Positions 45,728 to 57,169 of a DNA stretch of 64,000 nucleotides are shown here, piece by piece. The position numbers and the translations under genes are program-made. Below the pieces are notes generated by a model. The model saw only the letters and a list, made by a program, of their open reading frames with translations, ran no database searches and was not told where the DNA came from. Every line of letters begins with the position of its first letter. The stretch's first letter is position 1. The stretch is from Saccopteryx bilineata. Taxonomy: Eukaryota > Chordata > Mammalia > Chiroptera > Emballonuridae. The stretch is from contig NC_089490.1 in assembly GCF_036850765.1 (NCBI RefSeq), positions 280,254,482 through 280,318,481 on the forward strand, read 5' to 3'.

Positions 45728-46284
45728 TTTCAGATATTATTATGGCCACACTTGCTTTACTTTGGGTATTACTTGCTTAGAGAATTGTGTTCCAACCTTT
45801 CACTTTGAGTCTACTTTTGCCCTTGCAGCTTAGATGTGTCTCTTGAAGGCAGCATATGGTTGGGATTTGTTTTTTGATTCAATCTGCTACTCTGTGCCTC
45901 CTTATTAGTAAGTTTTTTCCATTTATATTTAGGGTAATTATTGATGCTTGAGAATTTCCTATAGCCATTTTATGTTTTGTTTCTGGTAGCTCTGTGTCTT
46001 TTTTGGTTCATCTTTTTTATTTTACTCTCAGTTGCTTTTGTTTGGTGGTATTCCATTCTTTGTTTCCCCATGTTTCTTTTTTTTTCAAGCTATGTGTTTC
46101 ATATTGGATTTTTCATAGGTGGTTACCATTAGGTTATTAAGAGAAAAATTTCCATAAGAGACCTTGTCTTATAGGTGCTTTTGCACTCCATCTTCCTTTG
46201 CTACTGCAGATTTTTATCCTCTCTCCTTTGATGTTATTGTTGTCACAGATTATTCTTTTCTTTATTGTTACCTTGTTGGAGCTT

Positions 46285-46760
46285 TTACTTGTAGTTTTGT
46301 TTTGATTTGTTCTTTATATTCAGTAGAATAACTCCCTTGAGTATTTCCTGCAGTATGGGTTTTCTGGTGATAAATTCCTTCAGCTTTTGTATGTCTGCAA
46401 ATTTTTTTATTCTACATAGTTGACAGATAACTTTGATGCATATAGTATTTATGGCTGGTAATTCCTCTCTTTCAGTACTTTGACTGTTTGGATCCACTCT
46501 TTTTTGGCTTATAGAGTTCTACTGAGAAGTCTGATGATAACATAATGGGCCTTTATATGCTATGCTCTTCTTTTCCCTACCTGCCTTGAGAATTTTTCTT
46601 TGTTACTGCTTTTTGACAATTTTATTGCAATGTGCCTTGGAGAGATCTGTTTGAGTTGAGGTAATTTGGTGCTCTGTTTCATTCTTGGATTTGAGGTTCT
46701 AACTTTTTCTGTAGGAACCTCAATCTCTCTGCTTCTCTTGGCAGAAGGAGGCCCAGGCAC
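46285..46760 (-). pseudogene. L1-B ORF1 fragments
   Basis: One frame (46560-46760) has ISPRHIAIKLSKSSNKEKFS, the ORF1p RNA-binding 'RHI-IKL' block. A second (46285-46497) has QKLKEFITRKPILQEILKGV, the conserved C-terminal end. Frameshifts and stops lie between. Confidence 0.82.
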
Positions 46761-46975
46761 CTCTGGCCTCTTCTCTCTCTGGAGCCCACTGGGAGTGCAT
46801 CTTATCTTCCTCTCCCCTCTGCACCTTTAGTTGCTTCCATATGTGGACTTTTAAGGCAAGCTTGCAAGCCCAGCTGGGGTTCTTTCACTGCATTATAGCT
46901 GTTCAATTTGTTGAAGTTTTAAAGGGAGAGATTATCTCTCATGCCACCATTACTTTGATGTCATCCAAAGTGAAT

Positions 46976-47440
46976 TTCTCGTTGAGTTTACATATTATGT
47001 GATGTATAATTTAAAATATAGGACTTATTATAACAAATGTTGATTATGGGTTTTGCTGCATTACTCCACAATTACATTTTAAATTATTTAAGGGAGAGCC
47101 TTATTTTTAAGATTGTTTTTGTATTTGTTTGTTTGTTTTGTCTTTATTTCAGCAACCAATACAGTACCTGTTACATAAAAGGTTGTTATTTATGTAAATG
47201 ATCAAATTAGAAAGATAGATAGGTAGTGATAAGAGGGTGAACTCAGTTGCAATCATAAATGTGTATATATTTAAGAACTAAGTTCTCAAAAATGTATGGC
47301 AAAATCAAAAGGGTTAAAGAAGGAACTAAAGAATAGTTAAATATTACTCAGCTAATATTAGCAAATTGAACACAGTAATATGTAAAAGTGTTAATAATAT
47401 TATGATCAAGTATATATTGTTTATTATAGAAATACAAGTT
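46976..47440. other. Unassigned AT-rich stretch
   Basis: Sequence between the 5' end of L1-B (minus) and L1-C (plus). No features recognised. Confidence 0.4.
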
Positions 47441-49520
47441 TGATTTAACATTTGAAAGTCAATGCAATTTACTCCTTTAACAAAATAAAGGAGAAAACCC
47501 ATAAAATTTTTTCCATAAACATACAAAAACATTTGAAAACACCTCATACCTATTCATAATAAAACAACTATCAGTAAACAAGGGAAAGAAGTGAAGTTTC
47601 CCAATATGATAAAGACATCATTATAAAAATCCCAATATATAATATGGTTAACATTAACAGAGTATTAACCACTTGCTCTTTCGATTAGGAACAAACTAAT
47701 GGCTCCCTCATACCATTTATAATCAATATTGTACTGGGGTCTTAGCCATTATAATATGTAAAAAATAAATGGTAGCATGAGGGAAAAATAAAAAGTAAAA
47801 TTGCTTATTGCCATATGACATAATTGTTTATGTAGACATTTCTAATGAACCTGGAAAATAATTATTAGAACCAGGAAGTTGATTCATAAAGTTATAGGAT
47901 ACAAGGTTAGAATACAAAGATAAAAAAATATTTTTATGACTAGCAGCAAAATTGTAGAAAATAAAATTAAATAAGCTATTACATATACAATAGTATTAAA
48001 AACATAAAATAGAAAAGAAATAAATTAACAATTATTTGCAAAACATCTACAATAAATATAATATAACACTGCTTATGGAAATTTTATAAAGACTTAAAAG
48101 ATTAAACTGTATTCACAGATTGGAAGACTGAATATCAGTTGTCTGCAATTGGACTGATAGATTCAGTACAATCTCAAACATAGGAGCAGTGGGATTTTTT
48201 TTTAGATATTGATAAGCTAATTCTAAACTTAATATGGAAATGCAAAAGATCTGAATAGCTGATATGATCTTAAAAAAACAAAAACAAAAACAAAAAACTG
48301 AGTTGAAGAGCTTTTACTATCTGACCTAGCATTTATTTTGAAGCTGAAGTAATTTAGGCTATTTTCCTGGCATAATAAATTACAAGTAAGTGAAATAGAA
48401 GATAGAAGTCAGAAATAAATCCAGATTTATCATTTCATGTTTTTAATATAAAAATGCCAAAGCAATTAAATAGAGTGATTAAAATCTATTAAATAAATTT
48501 TAGTGGATATCTACACAGAAAGAAACAATGAACATCAAACTTTACATCACATAATACATAAAAAGCACATAAATGACAACTATTTAGGATGATTCTTAAA
48601 TCTAAACATAAGCTAAAATCAGAAATGTTTAAAATAACAAATGGGACTTCATGAAAACTATTATTTGCTCAATGAAAGACATTCTATGGGACAAAATTAG
48701 GCAAACTACAGAGAAAATTATTGCAAATCATATTTGTGACAAGCACTGGTATTCAGATATATAAAACTTCTATAACCTGACAAACTGATTAAAATAATAA
48801 TAATGAAATAAATTTTTTCAGGAAAATTTTACAAAAGATTTTATAAAACACCATCTATGAATAAAAAAATAAAACATGAAAAAACAGTCCAAATATTTAG
48901 TTATGAGAGAACTGAAAATTAAATACCAACCAGAATTAGTTAAATTCAAAAGACTAATGACACCAAATGTCTAGATTGTGGTGAAATGGAAGTTTCAAAC
49001 ACTGTTGGTTAGAATAAAAAATAATGCAGTCATTTCAGAAAATATTAGAAGTTTCATATAGGTCAAAAAATGCACATGCATTCCCAAATTTTTACCTAAA
49101 AGAAACTAAAACACATGTTCACAAAAATATTTTGTAAAAGTTTGTAACAACTCTATTCATAATAAACAAAACCAGAAACAGTCCAGGAGAGCAGATAAGT
49201 AAAACATTGCTCTGCTATAGAATAGAATCAATTTCTAATATGTGCTACCATGTGGCTGGATCTATAAAATACTTTGCTGAAAATAAGAAATCTTACACAA
49301 AACAATACATCGTAGCAGCTCGCATTTGTGTTGTAGTTTTAAAACTGGCAAAACTAATCTATGATGTAAAAAAATTAATACTGAAACAGGGTTTGCTTGT
49401 GGGGTAGGTAAGGGCTGACATTGATTTAGAAGGAGTGTGGGACTCTACTATTCTGTATCCTGATATGAGTTTGGTTACACAGGTGTATCATATGCAATAA
49501 ATGAACAATTGTGATTTTTT
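47441..49520 (+). mobile_element. L1-C, old L1M-type, ORF2 C-terminal half and 3' UTR
   Basis: Colinear old L1 on the plus strand: 'aacatttgaaagtcaatgca', 'aaaacccataaaattttttc', 'aatattgtactggggtctta', 'ttggaagactgaatatcagt', 'aatatggaaatgcaaaagat', 'gttacacaggtgtatcatat' follow the L1 RT-to-3' UTR order. No frame longer than a few dozen residues remains. Head-to-head with L1-B about 450 bp to its left. Confidence 0.78.
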
Positions 49521-49743
49521 CATGTCATTGTATATAAGCTTTCCATCCACCGGAGGACCTGGGGAGAAACCCCTTGTAAACAACAACAAAAAACTGTGAA
49601 GGTCAATTATCAACTGCCTTCCTGATAACATGCTGAACGCCTAACTTCCACTCCTGCACACTAGGAAAACTGTATCATACAAGAAAAGGTAAAAATTTTC
49701 CCCAGCCTAAAACCATGTTTTATAACTTTCTTAATTTCTTATT

Positions 49744-50580
49744 CAGAAACTGCTTCCCACCCCTCACCCCCAGAAGGGTAGAGAGAGACCTAACAGAAAG
49801 GCAGAGCACTCCAATTTGGTAAGTGGCAGGTTTAATTATGTACCTCACTTATGAGCCGTAATTCAAGAGGGTAGTTTCTACATCAACCTGCCAAATCTTA
49901 AAAGTTTATACATAAAGGAACCTTAACTAGGTTCAGTATGTACACAGTGGGTCTTAACTGGGTTCATTCACATACCCAATTTAGATAGTCTTTCCAGGCT
50001 GTGTCCTTGGGCAGCTTCGATCATGGGGAAGTTAGACAGAATGCACATTCCAAACACAGGGGAGAGAGTGGGGAGTCTCTAATTGTCAGGGGTCAAACTG
50101 GTGGTCACATTTTCTTGGTGACCTTCCCTAACGGTCATACAAGAGTGAGTGAAATACTTTCCTGTTCTCAGTACTCCCCAATGCACAGACTATACTCACT
50201 CACCTATTTTTTGTAAGCCAAAATTTGTCCGTTACTGGCATTCTCATCTTGAACCCAGCATCCGAGATTGCCACTGCGTGTCTTAATGCCTGGCATGGTG
50301 GTCTAATCTGTACTGCTGACTCTGGAGATGTGATCATGCTGGCTCACTGCTGGGGGTGCACACTCGACCCGCATGTTTTGAGTGTTTCCTGTGTATGCCA
50401 CAGTGTGCTTTTAGACTGGTTCTATCTGGCTCTTCAGTTTGTTTCCCAACCCTCACCTCACATCACATACTCCCTGGTGTGTTGTTTGCAATGGAAGAGC
50501 ATCTCATTACTCCCCTTTGAATAAAGACAAATTGTCTAGAACAAAGGTCTCCTGCTAATGTCTGAGGCTTTCGACTTAGT
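49744..50580 (+). mobile_element. ERV-like LTR, copy 2 (same family as 9903-10575)
   Basis: Shares ordered blocks with copy 1: 'gaaactgc', 'tttggtaagtggcaggttta', 'ccttaactaggttcagt', 'gacagaatgcacattccaaa'. Ends with aataaag at 50520-50526 and a U5-like 'gtctcctgctaatgtctgag' part. No retroviral coding sequence adjoins. Boundaries are approximate. Confidence 0.5.
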
Positions 50581-51109
50581 TAGCTCATATTCTGACTTTG
50601 AGTCATACTTGATTCTCCCTCTAAATCCTGCTGGGAAAAGATTATGTCACTTAGAAAGGGAAACACTTTTCTTTTATGGTTTCTTTTGAGAAGAGTTCAG
50701 CATTTCTCTAAATTTAAATTTTAAATGGACTTCCTGAAGGTGGTTGACATCATTCTAGATGAAATTATCAGAGAAAAAAAAAGATGGCCGAAGATGTTCT
50801 GATGCATTTAATTAAAAGCTAGTTGCTCTGAGAGTGAGATTTCTGTATGTGACAATTTCAGACTGTCCATTCAGATTATCAATAGAACAAATTACTTGGG
50901 TATAAGCAACACCACCAGTTTTAAGAAAACATAATTCTTCAAATTTGAGTTGTTTCTGAGTTTTTATTAATTCTTCTTACATTTAATAATCTCTGCTATT
51001 TTTTTCTTATTTCCTTCAGCTCTTATAAACGGTTGCATTGTAATAATGTATATAACATAAGAAAGAAAACAAAATTAAACTCAAATCCTTTAGTTTTATA
51101 AAACAGTAC
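50581..51109. other. Unassigned AT-rich stretch
   Basis: No recognisable feature between the two LTR-like elements. Confidence 0.4.
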
Positions 51110-51623
51110 TGTAAGGCCAGTAGTCGCCACCATCACGGCCAGGCACGTGCAGGTTCCCATTAGATTTGGTCGATGGTAAAGAAACTGTGGAGCCAAATGC
51201 TATTGGGCCATTCTTTTATTCTAGCCTCACACCCAGCAGTGAGTAAAAATACACAGGGCTCCAAAAACCACTCATTTATCGCTCACAAAGTTACTGACAC
51301 ATCCAGGTTTTCCTAGAATCAAAAGCCCCCACCAGCTCAGTGGAGCTTGCAAGAGCCCTTACCTCTGTTCCCCATCTGCACACCTTCTGCCTTCTCATTT
51401 CTGTACAAACATGGCTTCCTTCTTCAGCACCTTGCCATCTTGGCTGCCTTCTCTGCAAAAAACATGGCCTCTTTCTTCCTCTTTCTTCTTCTCTTAAAAC
51501 TTTTTGGTGCGAAAACCCCTCCTCCAGCACACATTAGTATAACAAAGCCCCTTCCCAAGCAGGAAAGTAAATAACAGTTTCACCTGGTAGTACAATTTAC
51601 GTGGGCAGTGGCCATTTTTAACA
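51110..51623 (-). mobile_element. Solo-LTR-like ERV element (antisense)
   Basis: On the minus strand it starts tgttaaaaatggccactgcc and ends tggccttaca, the TG...CA form of an LTR, 514 bp long. It has 'tagaataaaagaatggccc' (AATAAA) about 120 bp before its end. The flanking bases (agtac and aagtg) do not form a clear target duplication. Purine-rich 'agaagaagaaagaggaagaa' in the middle. The frames on both strands are not genes. Family unknown. Confidence 0.55.
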
Positions 51624-51800
51624 AAGTGAGCATAAAAATCACATTTTACAAACTTATTATTCCAACAGTTATAATAGGAAACAAAGTATTGTCTCTAGAT
51701 GTAAAGAAAATAATTTCTCTATTTTTAATAATTCTAATGAAGAGTTTTTAGCCCTTATTATTTATCATTATTAGAGAATTATTTCATTTCAAGAAATTTC

Positions 51801-52212
51801 TTTTTTTTTTTGTATTTTTTTGAAGCTGGAAACGGGGAGAGACAGTCAGACAGACTCCCGCATGCCCCCGACCGGGATCTACCCGGCACACCCACCAGGG
51901 GGATCTACCCGGCACACCCACCAGGGGCAACGCTCTTCCCACCAGGGGGCGATGCTCTGCCCTTCCGGGGCGTCGCTCTGCGCGACCAGAGCCACTCTAG
52001 CGCCTGGGGCAGAGGCCAAGGAGCCATCCCCAGCGCCCGGGCCATCTTTGCTCCAATGGAGCCTTGGCTATGGGAGGGGAAGAGAGAGACAGAGAGGAAG
52101 GGGGGGTGGAGAAGCAAATGGGCGCTTCTCCTATGTGCCCTGGCCGGGAATCAAACCAGGGTCCCCCGCACGCCAAGCTGACACTCTACCGCTGAGCCAA
52201 CCGGCCAGGGCC
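51801..52212 (-). mobile_element. SINE-L with a 26-bp identical internal duplication
   Basis: Target duplication catttcaagaaatttc (16 bp) at 51785-51800 and 52213-52228 is perfect. A 26-bp unit starting ggatctacccggcacaccca at 51875 is repeated exactly at 51901. One complete CTCF-like box and two partial ones. Low divergence elsewhere suggests a recent insertion. Confidence 0.95.
51939..51951 (+). promoter_or_regulatory. CTCF-core-like motif in SINE-L
   Basis: Reads ccaccagggggcg; a shortened form (ccaccaggggca) precedes it. Confidence 0.45.
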
Positions 52213-52478
52213 CATTTCAAGAAATTTCAACTCACATAAAGGGCAATACCCTTGACTCTCAAAGTCACTGCCAATCATGTTACCCAAAATTCAGATGAAG
52301 GAAACCAAAATAAAGATAACTAAAATACACCTAATACTTCTGGCAATTAAAACATAATCCTATAACAAACTAGATTTAAAAAGTAATAGAATTTCTTATT
52401 GAATTCTTTCTGTCACCTATAAATACACATGTGTGCATGCACATTCATATCCACACACCCAAGTGCAAACACCAGCAA

Positions 52479-52797
52479 TTTTTTTTTAAGTGAGAGGAGG
52501 AGATAAAGAGAGACAGACTACCACATGCAACTCCATCTAGGAATGATGCTTGAGTACCAAGCTATTTTTAGCACCTGAGACCTATGCACTTGGCCTAACC
52601 AAATCATCCTCAGCACCTGGGGCCACACTCAAACCAATTAAGCTACTGGATATGGGAGGGGAAGAGAGAGAGAAGAAGGAGAAAGAGGGGGGAAAGAAGA
52701 ATATGGTTGCTTTTCCTGTGCATCCTGACTGAGAATTGACTCTGGAACATCCATATGCAGGGCCGACGCTCTATCCACTGAGCCACCTGCCAAGGCC
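52479..52797 (-). mobile_element. SINE-L, old diverged copy
   Basis: The head 'gacgctctatccactgagcc' and body 'atgggaggggaagagagaga' are recognisable; the body is heavily diverged and the CTCF-like box is absent. Target duplication accagcaa at 52471-52478 and 52798-52805. Confidence 0.85.
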
Positions 52798-53159
52798 ACC
52801 AGCAACTGTTTTTATTGAACTATTGGTGAGTGTTAAAATTGTGAATTTATACTAAATATTGATGCAATTTACTATTTACTCTAATTGAGGCTATTTTTAA
52901 GTACAACACATTAATTCAATCAGTTTTGTTCCTGTTACTGTTATTGTATAAAGGGCATGGTTCTAAGTATTATTCCTCATGATTGAGACTGAGTCCCTGT
53001 TTCCAAGGGGCACATGTTCTTTATTAATCCATGTGTTTAAAGATAGACTTCTAGTTATGGTAAACATTATCTCTGGCCCAAATTTGAGTGATTTTGAGGG
53101 TAAAGTAGCTCATGTTCACTGGTATATAAAATCATATTACCTATAGGCAATATTTCATG

Positions 53160-53375
53160 ATAGGGAGTCATGGGTCAAACTACCTGGGTTAGCATCTCTG
53201 TTCTGCTACTTAATAGCTGTTTTCTCATTAGGAAGTTGCCAATCCTAATGAATTCTCAATTTTTTCATATGAAATATGAATGAGATGGTAAGTGTGAAGA
53301 TTGAAGGATATGCTGCATGGACATGGCACAGTATCTAGGACATAATTGTGATTGTTAGTTATGATGATCAAAGTA
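53160..53375 (+). repeat. MIR SINE
   Basis: 'caaactacctgggttagcat', 'ctctgttctgctacttaata' and 'atggcacagtatctaggaca' follow the MIR order (actgcctgggttcgaatcc ... ctgccacttactagc ... cagtgcctggcac). Confidence 0.8.
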
Positions 53376-53883
53376 GAAGTCACAGGTTTTGTTTTTTTTG
53401 GTTTTTGTTTCTTTTTAAATCGTAAGCAATAATTATTTGTTTTGAATTCAGTTCTAACCGGCATTCTGAATTTTGTTACACCCATATTTAATATCAATTT
53501 ATTAGTCCTTCTAAATTTTAAGTTCCCTTATTCTACTTACAGAAATTAAATAAAACATATAATTTGACCACTTTTATGTTTTATCTCCTAATTAACATTT
53601 TATAAAAGGAAATGTAAGTAGATTTTTCTGGATTTTTATATTTTTATATAGCTCTAGGAAACATTTACTGGGTAAAGAGCTAGTCCTGTAGATTATATTT
53701 GCTTAAATATTTTATTACTACCACCATGAGTTTTCTTAATATTCATCAATATTTTTGGTATTCATAATTTGTTTTTAACTATCCTAGTAGTGGTCATGGT
53801 GCAGATAACAGTAACTCCGTTTTTCTTAATCTCATTCAGAGTTTCTACTCTTTACTTACATTTCACATTCTGGGAGAGTTCTG
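53376..53883. other. Unassigned AT-rich stretch
   Basis: No recognisable feature. Confidence 0.4.
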
Positions 53884-53884
53884 G

Positions 53885-53925
<41 letters not shown>

Positions 53926-53945
53926 ATCATCATCTATCTATATTT
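53884..53945. repeat. (ATCT)n microsatellite
   Basis: About ten near-perfect ATCT units, then an atcatcatc interruption and further ATCT. A second locus of the same motif as 16809-17000. Confidence 0.95.
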
Positions 53946-55109
53946 AGAATCTATCTATATGCTGTTTCCACCAGAATGTCCAATCTATGTCTGAAGAGAC
54001 TTTGTCTCTAATCTAGGGCTGAGTGCTTGGTAACTAAGAGAAGCTAAGTAAAATTTAAGTGGATGTTGAATAATTGGTAGTTCACTTTTCTATATCTTCA
54101 TCTAAATTTCTAACTCTTCATTTTATGAAACACAGGTTTCAACATAATATGAACAGTTAAATCGTATGGATGTATTTTAAAAGTATATGTAAAGGACAAC
54201 ACATTTCCAGAAATTGATAAATATCATGTATATATAATACATTTCAAATTCCATTAGTGTCTATCTCTTGCTCTATAATAAGTTAACCAACAACACAACC
54301 AATATCTCTCTTTGATCACATAAACACAGCTAACTCTAATTACCTGGGATGATGAGATATGAGAGTAGAATGAATTGAAATTCACAAGTGATTCCCTAGT
54401 CACATTTACTCAGTATATTATACGTCTCTTCCTCCTAACATTTAACTAGAGCTGCTGGCAGTTAGAAAAGTGTGCCACACCTTCAAACCCCTTTGTCCTT
54501 GAGGAGATGAGGAACAATGAAATATCTAAATAGCAATCAGGAGGAATAGGTATAACAAGAGCATTTTGTATCCATAAAAAATCCATGAATAATTAAATAT
54601 ACAATTGAGAAAAAAATCCATGCCATATGACTGTATTTTCAACTAAGTTGTATTTTAACAGTTTTCTGCAAACCTTAAAATTCTATTATGTAATATTTTC
54701 ATGCTTAACTTTTCTACACATTATTGTAACTATTTTGGAGAGCACACACACCCACACACGTGTGTGTGTATACACTATGAGTATTGCAGTACTTTTCAAT
54801 TTGACTAATGTGCATATTTTCTATTTCTTCTCTAATATAATACTTTTCTTTACAGAATTTAACATATGACATATAAGGTGATAATAAATACTACATAAAT
54901 AGATATTTGTTACTAGTTTAATACTAAATAAAGATTTTTTTTATTTCATAAACACATAATAGTTTGATGAAGAGCAATTGATATTTATGTTATTAAGCAA
55001 TAGGATTCTTCATTCGTCGGTTCTGCCATTTTCCACATGAAAGAGCTGGTGTTGCATATACCAAGAGGAAGATCATAAGAATCAATTTGCATGTAGAATG
55101 TGGGTTTCA
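53946..55109. other. Unassigned AT-rich stretch
   Basis: Contains a (CA)n/(TG)n inverted junction at about 54743-54770. Otherwise nothing recognised. Confidence 0.4.
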
Positions 55110-55205
55110 GGTTAACAGGGACTTTGGCCCTTCCCTGCTCTGTCTGTAGCATTTGAATCTGTGTCAGATACAGAATAGAATGGATGCATTTAATATGGAA
55201 GAAAT
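55110..55205 (+). repeat. L2-like 3' end
   Basis: 'aacagggactttggcccttc' followed by 'agatacagaatagaatggat' follows the L2 3' terminal order (gggcagggactttgtctt ... gcacatagtaggtgctcaat). Short and diverged. Confidence 0.4.
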
Positions 55206-55762
55206 ATATAAATCTACTTAAAAATCTAGCACGATAAGTAAATCAATAAAATTATATACACATTTGAAAAGGAAAGTGTGACTATTTTTTAAAGAGAGTT
55301 AGGAAAAATCTTCTGCAATAGGTGGTGCACAGCAATGTTATGTAGGAATAATTAAAGTCTAAAAATTGTGAGTTTAATATTCTAAAAATCACATCTCATA
55401 TCTATGTAAACTGACAAATACTTTAAATAGTAAGGCCTGTTCTCTTATTAATAACCAAAATCTCTGAGCTTTCTAGAACACAGGTTCAAGGTAGAGAATG
55501 ATTTCAATAGTTGAGCTCCACAAGCTCAATGTAGGTTTCTTTTAATTGGTTTGTTTGGTTTTGTTTTTGTTCTCATTCTAAAAAGAACTCTTTAATTATG
55601 TTATTATATTTTAATTGTTGTGGTTTATAACACCTACTTTCTATCTTATATACATAATTCTCCTAGTGATGCCTCAGGATTACTTTTAAGTAGATCTGAT
55701 TTGCTGTCAATTAATGAAATCACATTTCTATTTATTCCTTGTTTGGGAAATACTGTTCTTAA
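55206..55762. other. Unassigned AT-rich stretch
   Basis: No recognisable feature. Confidence 0.4.
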
Positions 55763-55953
55763 CTTTTTTTTTTCTTTTTCTGAAGCAGGAAACGGGGAGA
55801 GACAGTCAGACAGACTCCCGCATGCGCCCAACTGGGATCCACCCGGCACGCCCACCAGGGGCGACGCTCTGCCCCACTGGGGCGTTGCTCTGTTGCGACC
55901 AGAGCCACTCTAGCACCTGGGGCAGTGGCCAAGGAGCAATCCCCAGCGCCTGG
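55763..55953 (-). mobile_element. SINE-L, 5'-truncated
   Basis: Only the 3' half is present: tail, 'agacagtcagacagactccc', the CTCF-like region (ccaccaggggcgac, one G short) and 'gccaaggagcaatccccagc'. It ends abruptly at 'gcctgg', before the CT-rich linker and tRNA head. No target duplication is evident. Confidence 0.92.
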
Positions 55954-56392
55954 TGATGTAGTTGTATGTCCCAGTTTCATGGTGATTAGACATATACATC
56001 TTAGTGTATGTGTTGATAAGAGAGGAATGACCTCAATAAATAACTAACTAAATATTTTCAGCAAGAGTGTATTAAAACTAACTAGTTACAAAGCAACAGC
56101 ATTATAAAAGTTGTCCCACATTTCTTTAGATCTAATGTAAGTACATTTATATAGTTGTCAAGTAAATGACACTGGTGACTTACTCTTCGAGCTCCCATTA
56201 AAAAAATCAAAACTTAAATGAGAGCATTAATGAGATTGTTTAGTACCAGACTCTTGACAGGTTTTGTCTGATGAAAAGGTTTCCAGACTCAAATGCTCTA
56301 AGTGTCACCTGTGAAGCCATTGGGATTTTAGTCATTTTTTTTTCTTTTAGTTTGCATGGACCCAGAAAGGTCATCTTTCTATCTCACTATTT
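55954..56392. other. Unassigned AT-rich stretch
   Basis: No recognisable feature between two SINE-Ls. Confidence 0.4.
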
Positions 56393-56404
56393 AAGAAGTA
56401 CAGA

Positions 56405-56788
56405 AGATCCAGGCCCTGGCTGGTTGGCTCAGTGGTAGAGTGTCAGCCTGGCGTGTGGAAGTCCTGGGTTCGATTCCTGGCCAGGGCACACAGGAGAAGC
56501 GCCCATCTGCTTCTCCACCCCTCCCCCTCTCCTTCCTCTCTGTCTCTCTCTTCCCCTCCTGCAGCTGAGGCTCCATTGGAGCAAAGTTGGCCCAGGCGCT
56601 GAGGATGGCTCTATGGCTTCTGCCTCAGGCGCTAGAATGGCTCTGGTTGCCACAGAGCAACGCCCCAGATGGGCAGAGCATTGCCCCCTGGTGGGCATGC
56701 CGGGTAGTTCCTTGTCGGGCACATGCGGGAGTCTGTCTGACTGCTTCCCCATTTCCAACTTTAAAAAAATACAAAAAAAAAAAAAAAA
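56405..56788 (+). mobile_element. SINE-L copy
   Basis: Full-length plus-strand copy: 'ccctggctggttggctcagt', 'gggttcgattcctggcc', body with one CTCF-like box, tail of poly(A) broken by 'tac'. Target duplication aagaagtacaga at 56393-56404 and 56789-56800. Confidence 0.96.
56682..56694 (-). promoter_or_regulatory. CTCF-core-like motif in SINE-L
   Basis: tgccccctggtgg, reverse complement ccaccagggggca, fits the 12-position core. Confidence 0.4.
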
Positions 56789-56800
56789 AAGAAGTACAGA

Positions 56801-57169
56801 TCATCTATTCATCTGAAAATAATGGTTAGAGTTCATTGTTGTTAAAATAATTTTACCCTTATTGATTATGCTTCTTTCTGTCATTTAATAGATGAAGAAT
56901 TGTCCTTAATCTGCCACACTGATGGTCTTTCATAGCACTCAACGGGAACATGATTTTTATCTTATACTCAAACTTCTATCAAATTGTATTTTAAAATGTC
57001 TAGAAAATTACTGGTTATGTGTGAGTGTTTGTGAAAGCATTTAGCAAAAGTAAGAAGTCAGATTATAAAGATTCATGTGTTAGTTAGAGGTTAAATACTT
57101 TCTGAAGACATTAGAAAATAATAGTTTGAAGCTGTTATCTCAAATGACAGATTGGCATTTTAAAAATAA
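56801..57169. other. Unassigned AT-rich stretch
   Basis: No recognisable feature. Confidence 0.4.

Larger units (their letters stand above)
44990..46975 (-). mobile_element. L1-B, 5' half (ORF2 endonuclease and ORF1)
   Basis: Continues L1-B after the L1-A insertion: 'cttttattcttctttttcta' then 'gttctttcagatgtgatgtt' joins to the left half at 40320. Further right are the endonuclease region, then ORF1, then a short 5' leader (minus strand 'ggtggcatgagagataatct') ending at about 46975. Confidence 0.85.

Noticed and set aside
46285..46760. Two frames that might be a small host gene
   Set aside because: Both read as L1 ORF1p pieces (RHI-IKL block and QKLKEFI...LQEILKG end) separated by frameshifts.
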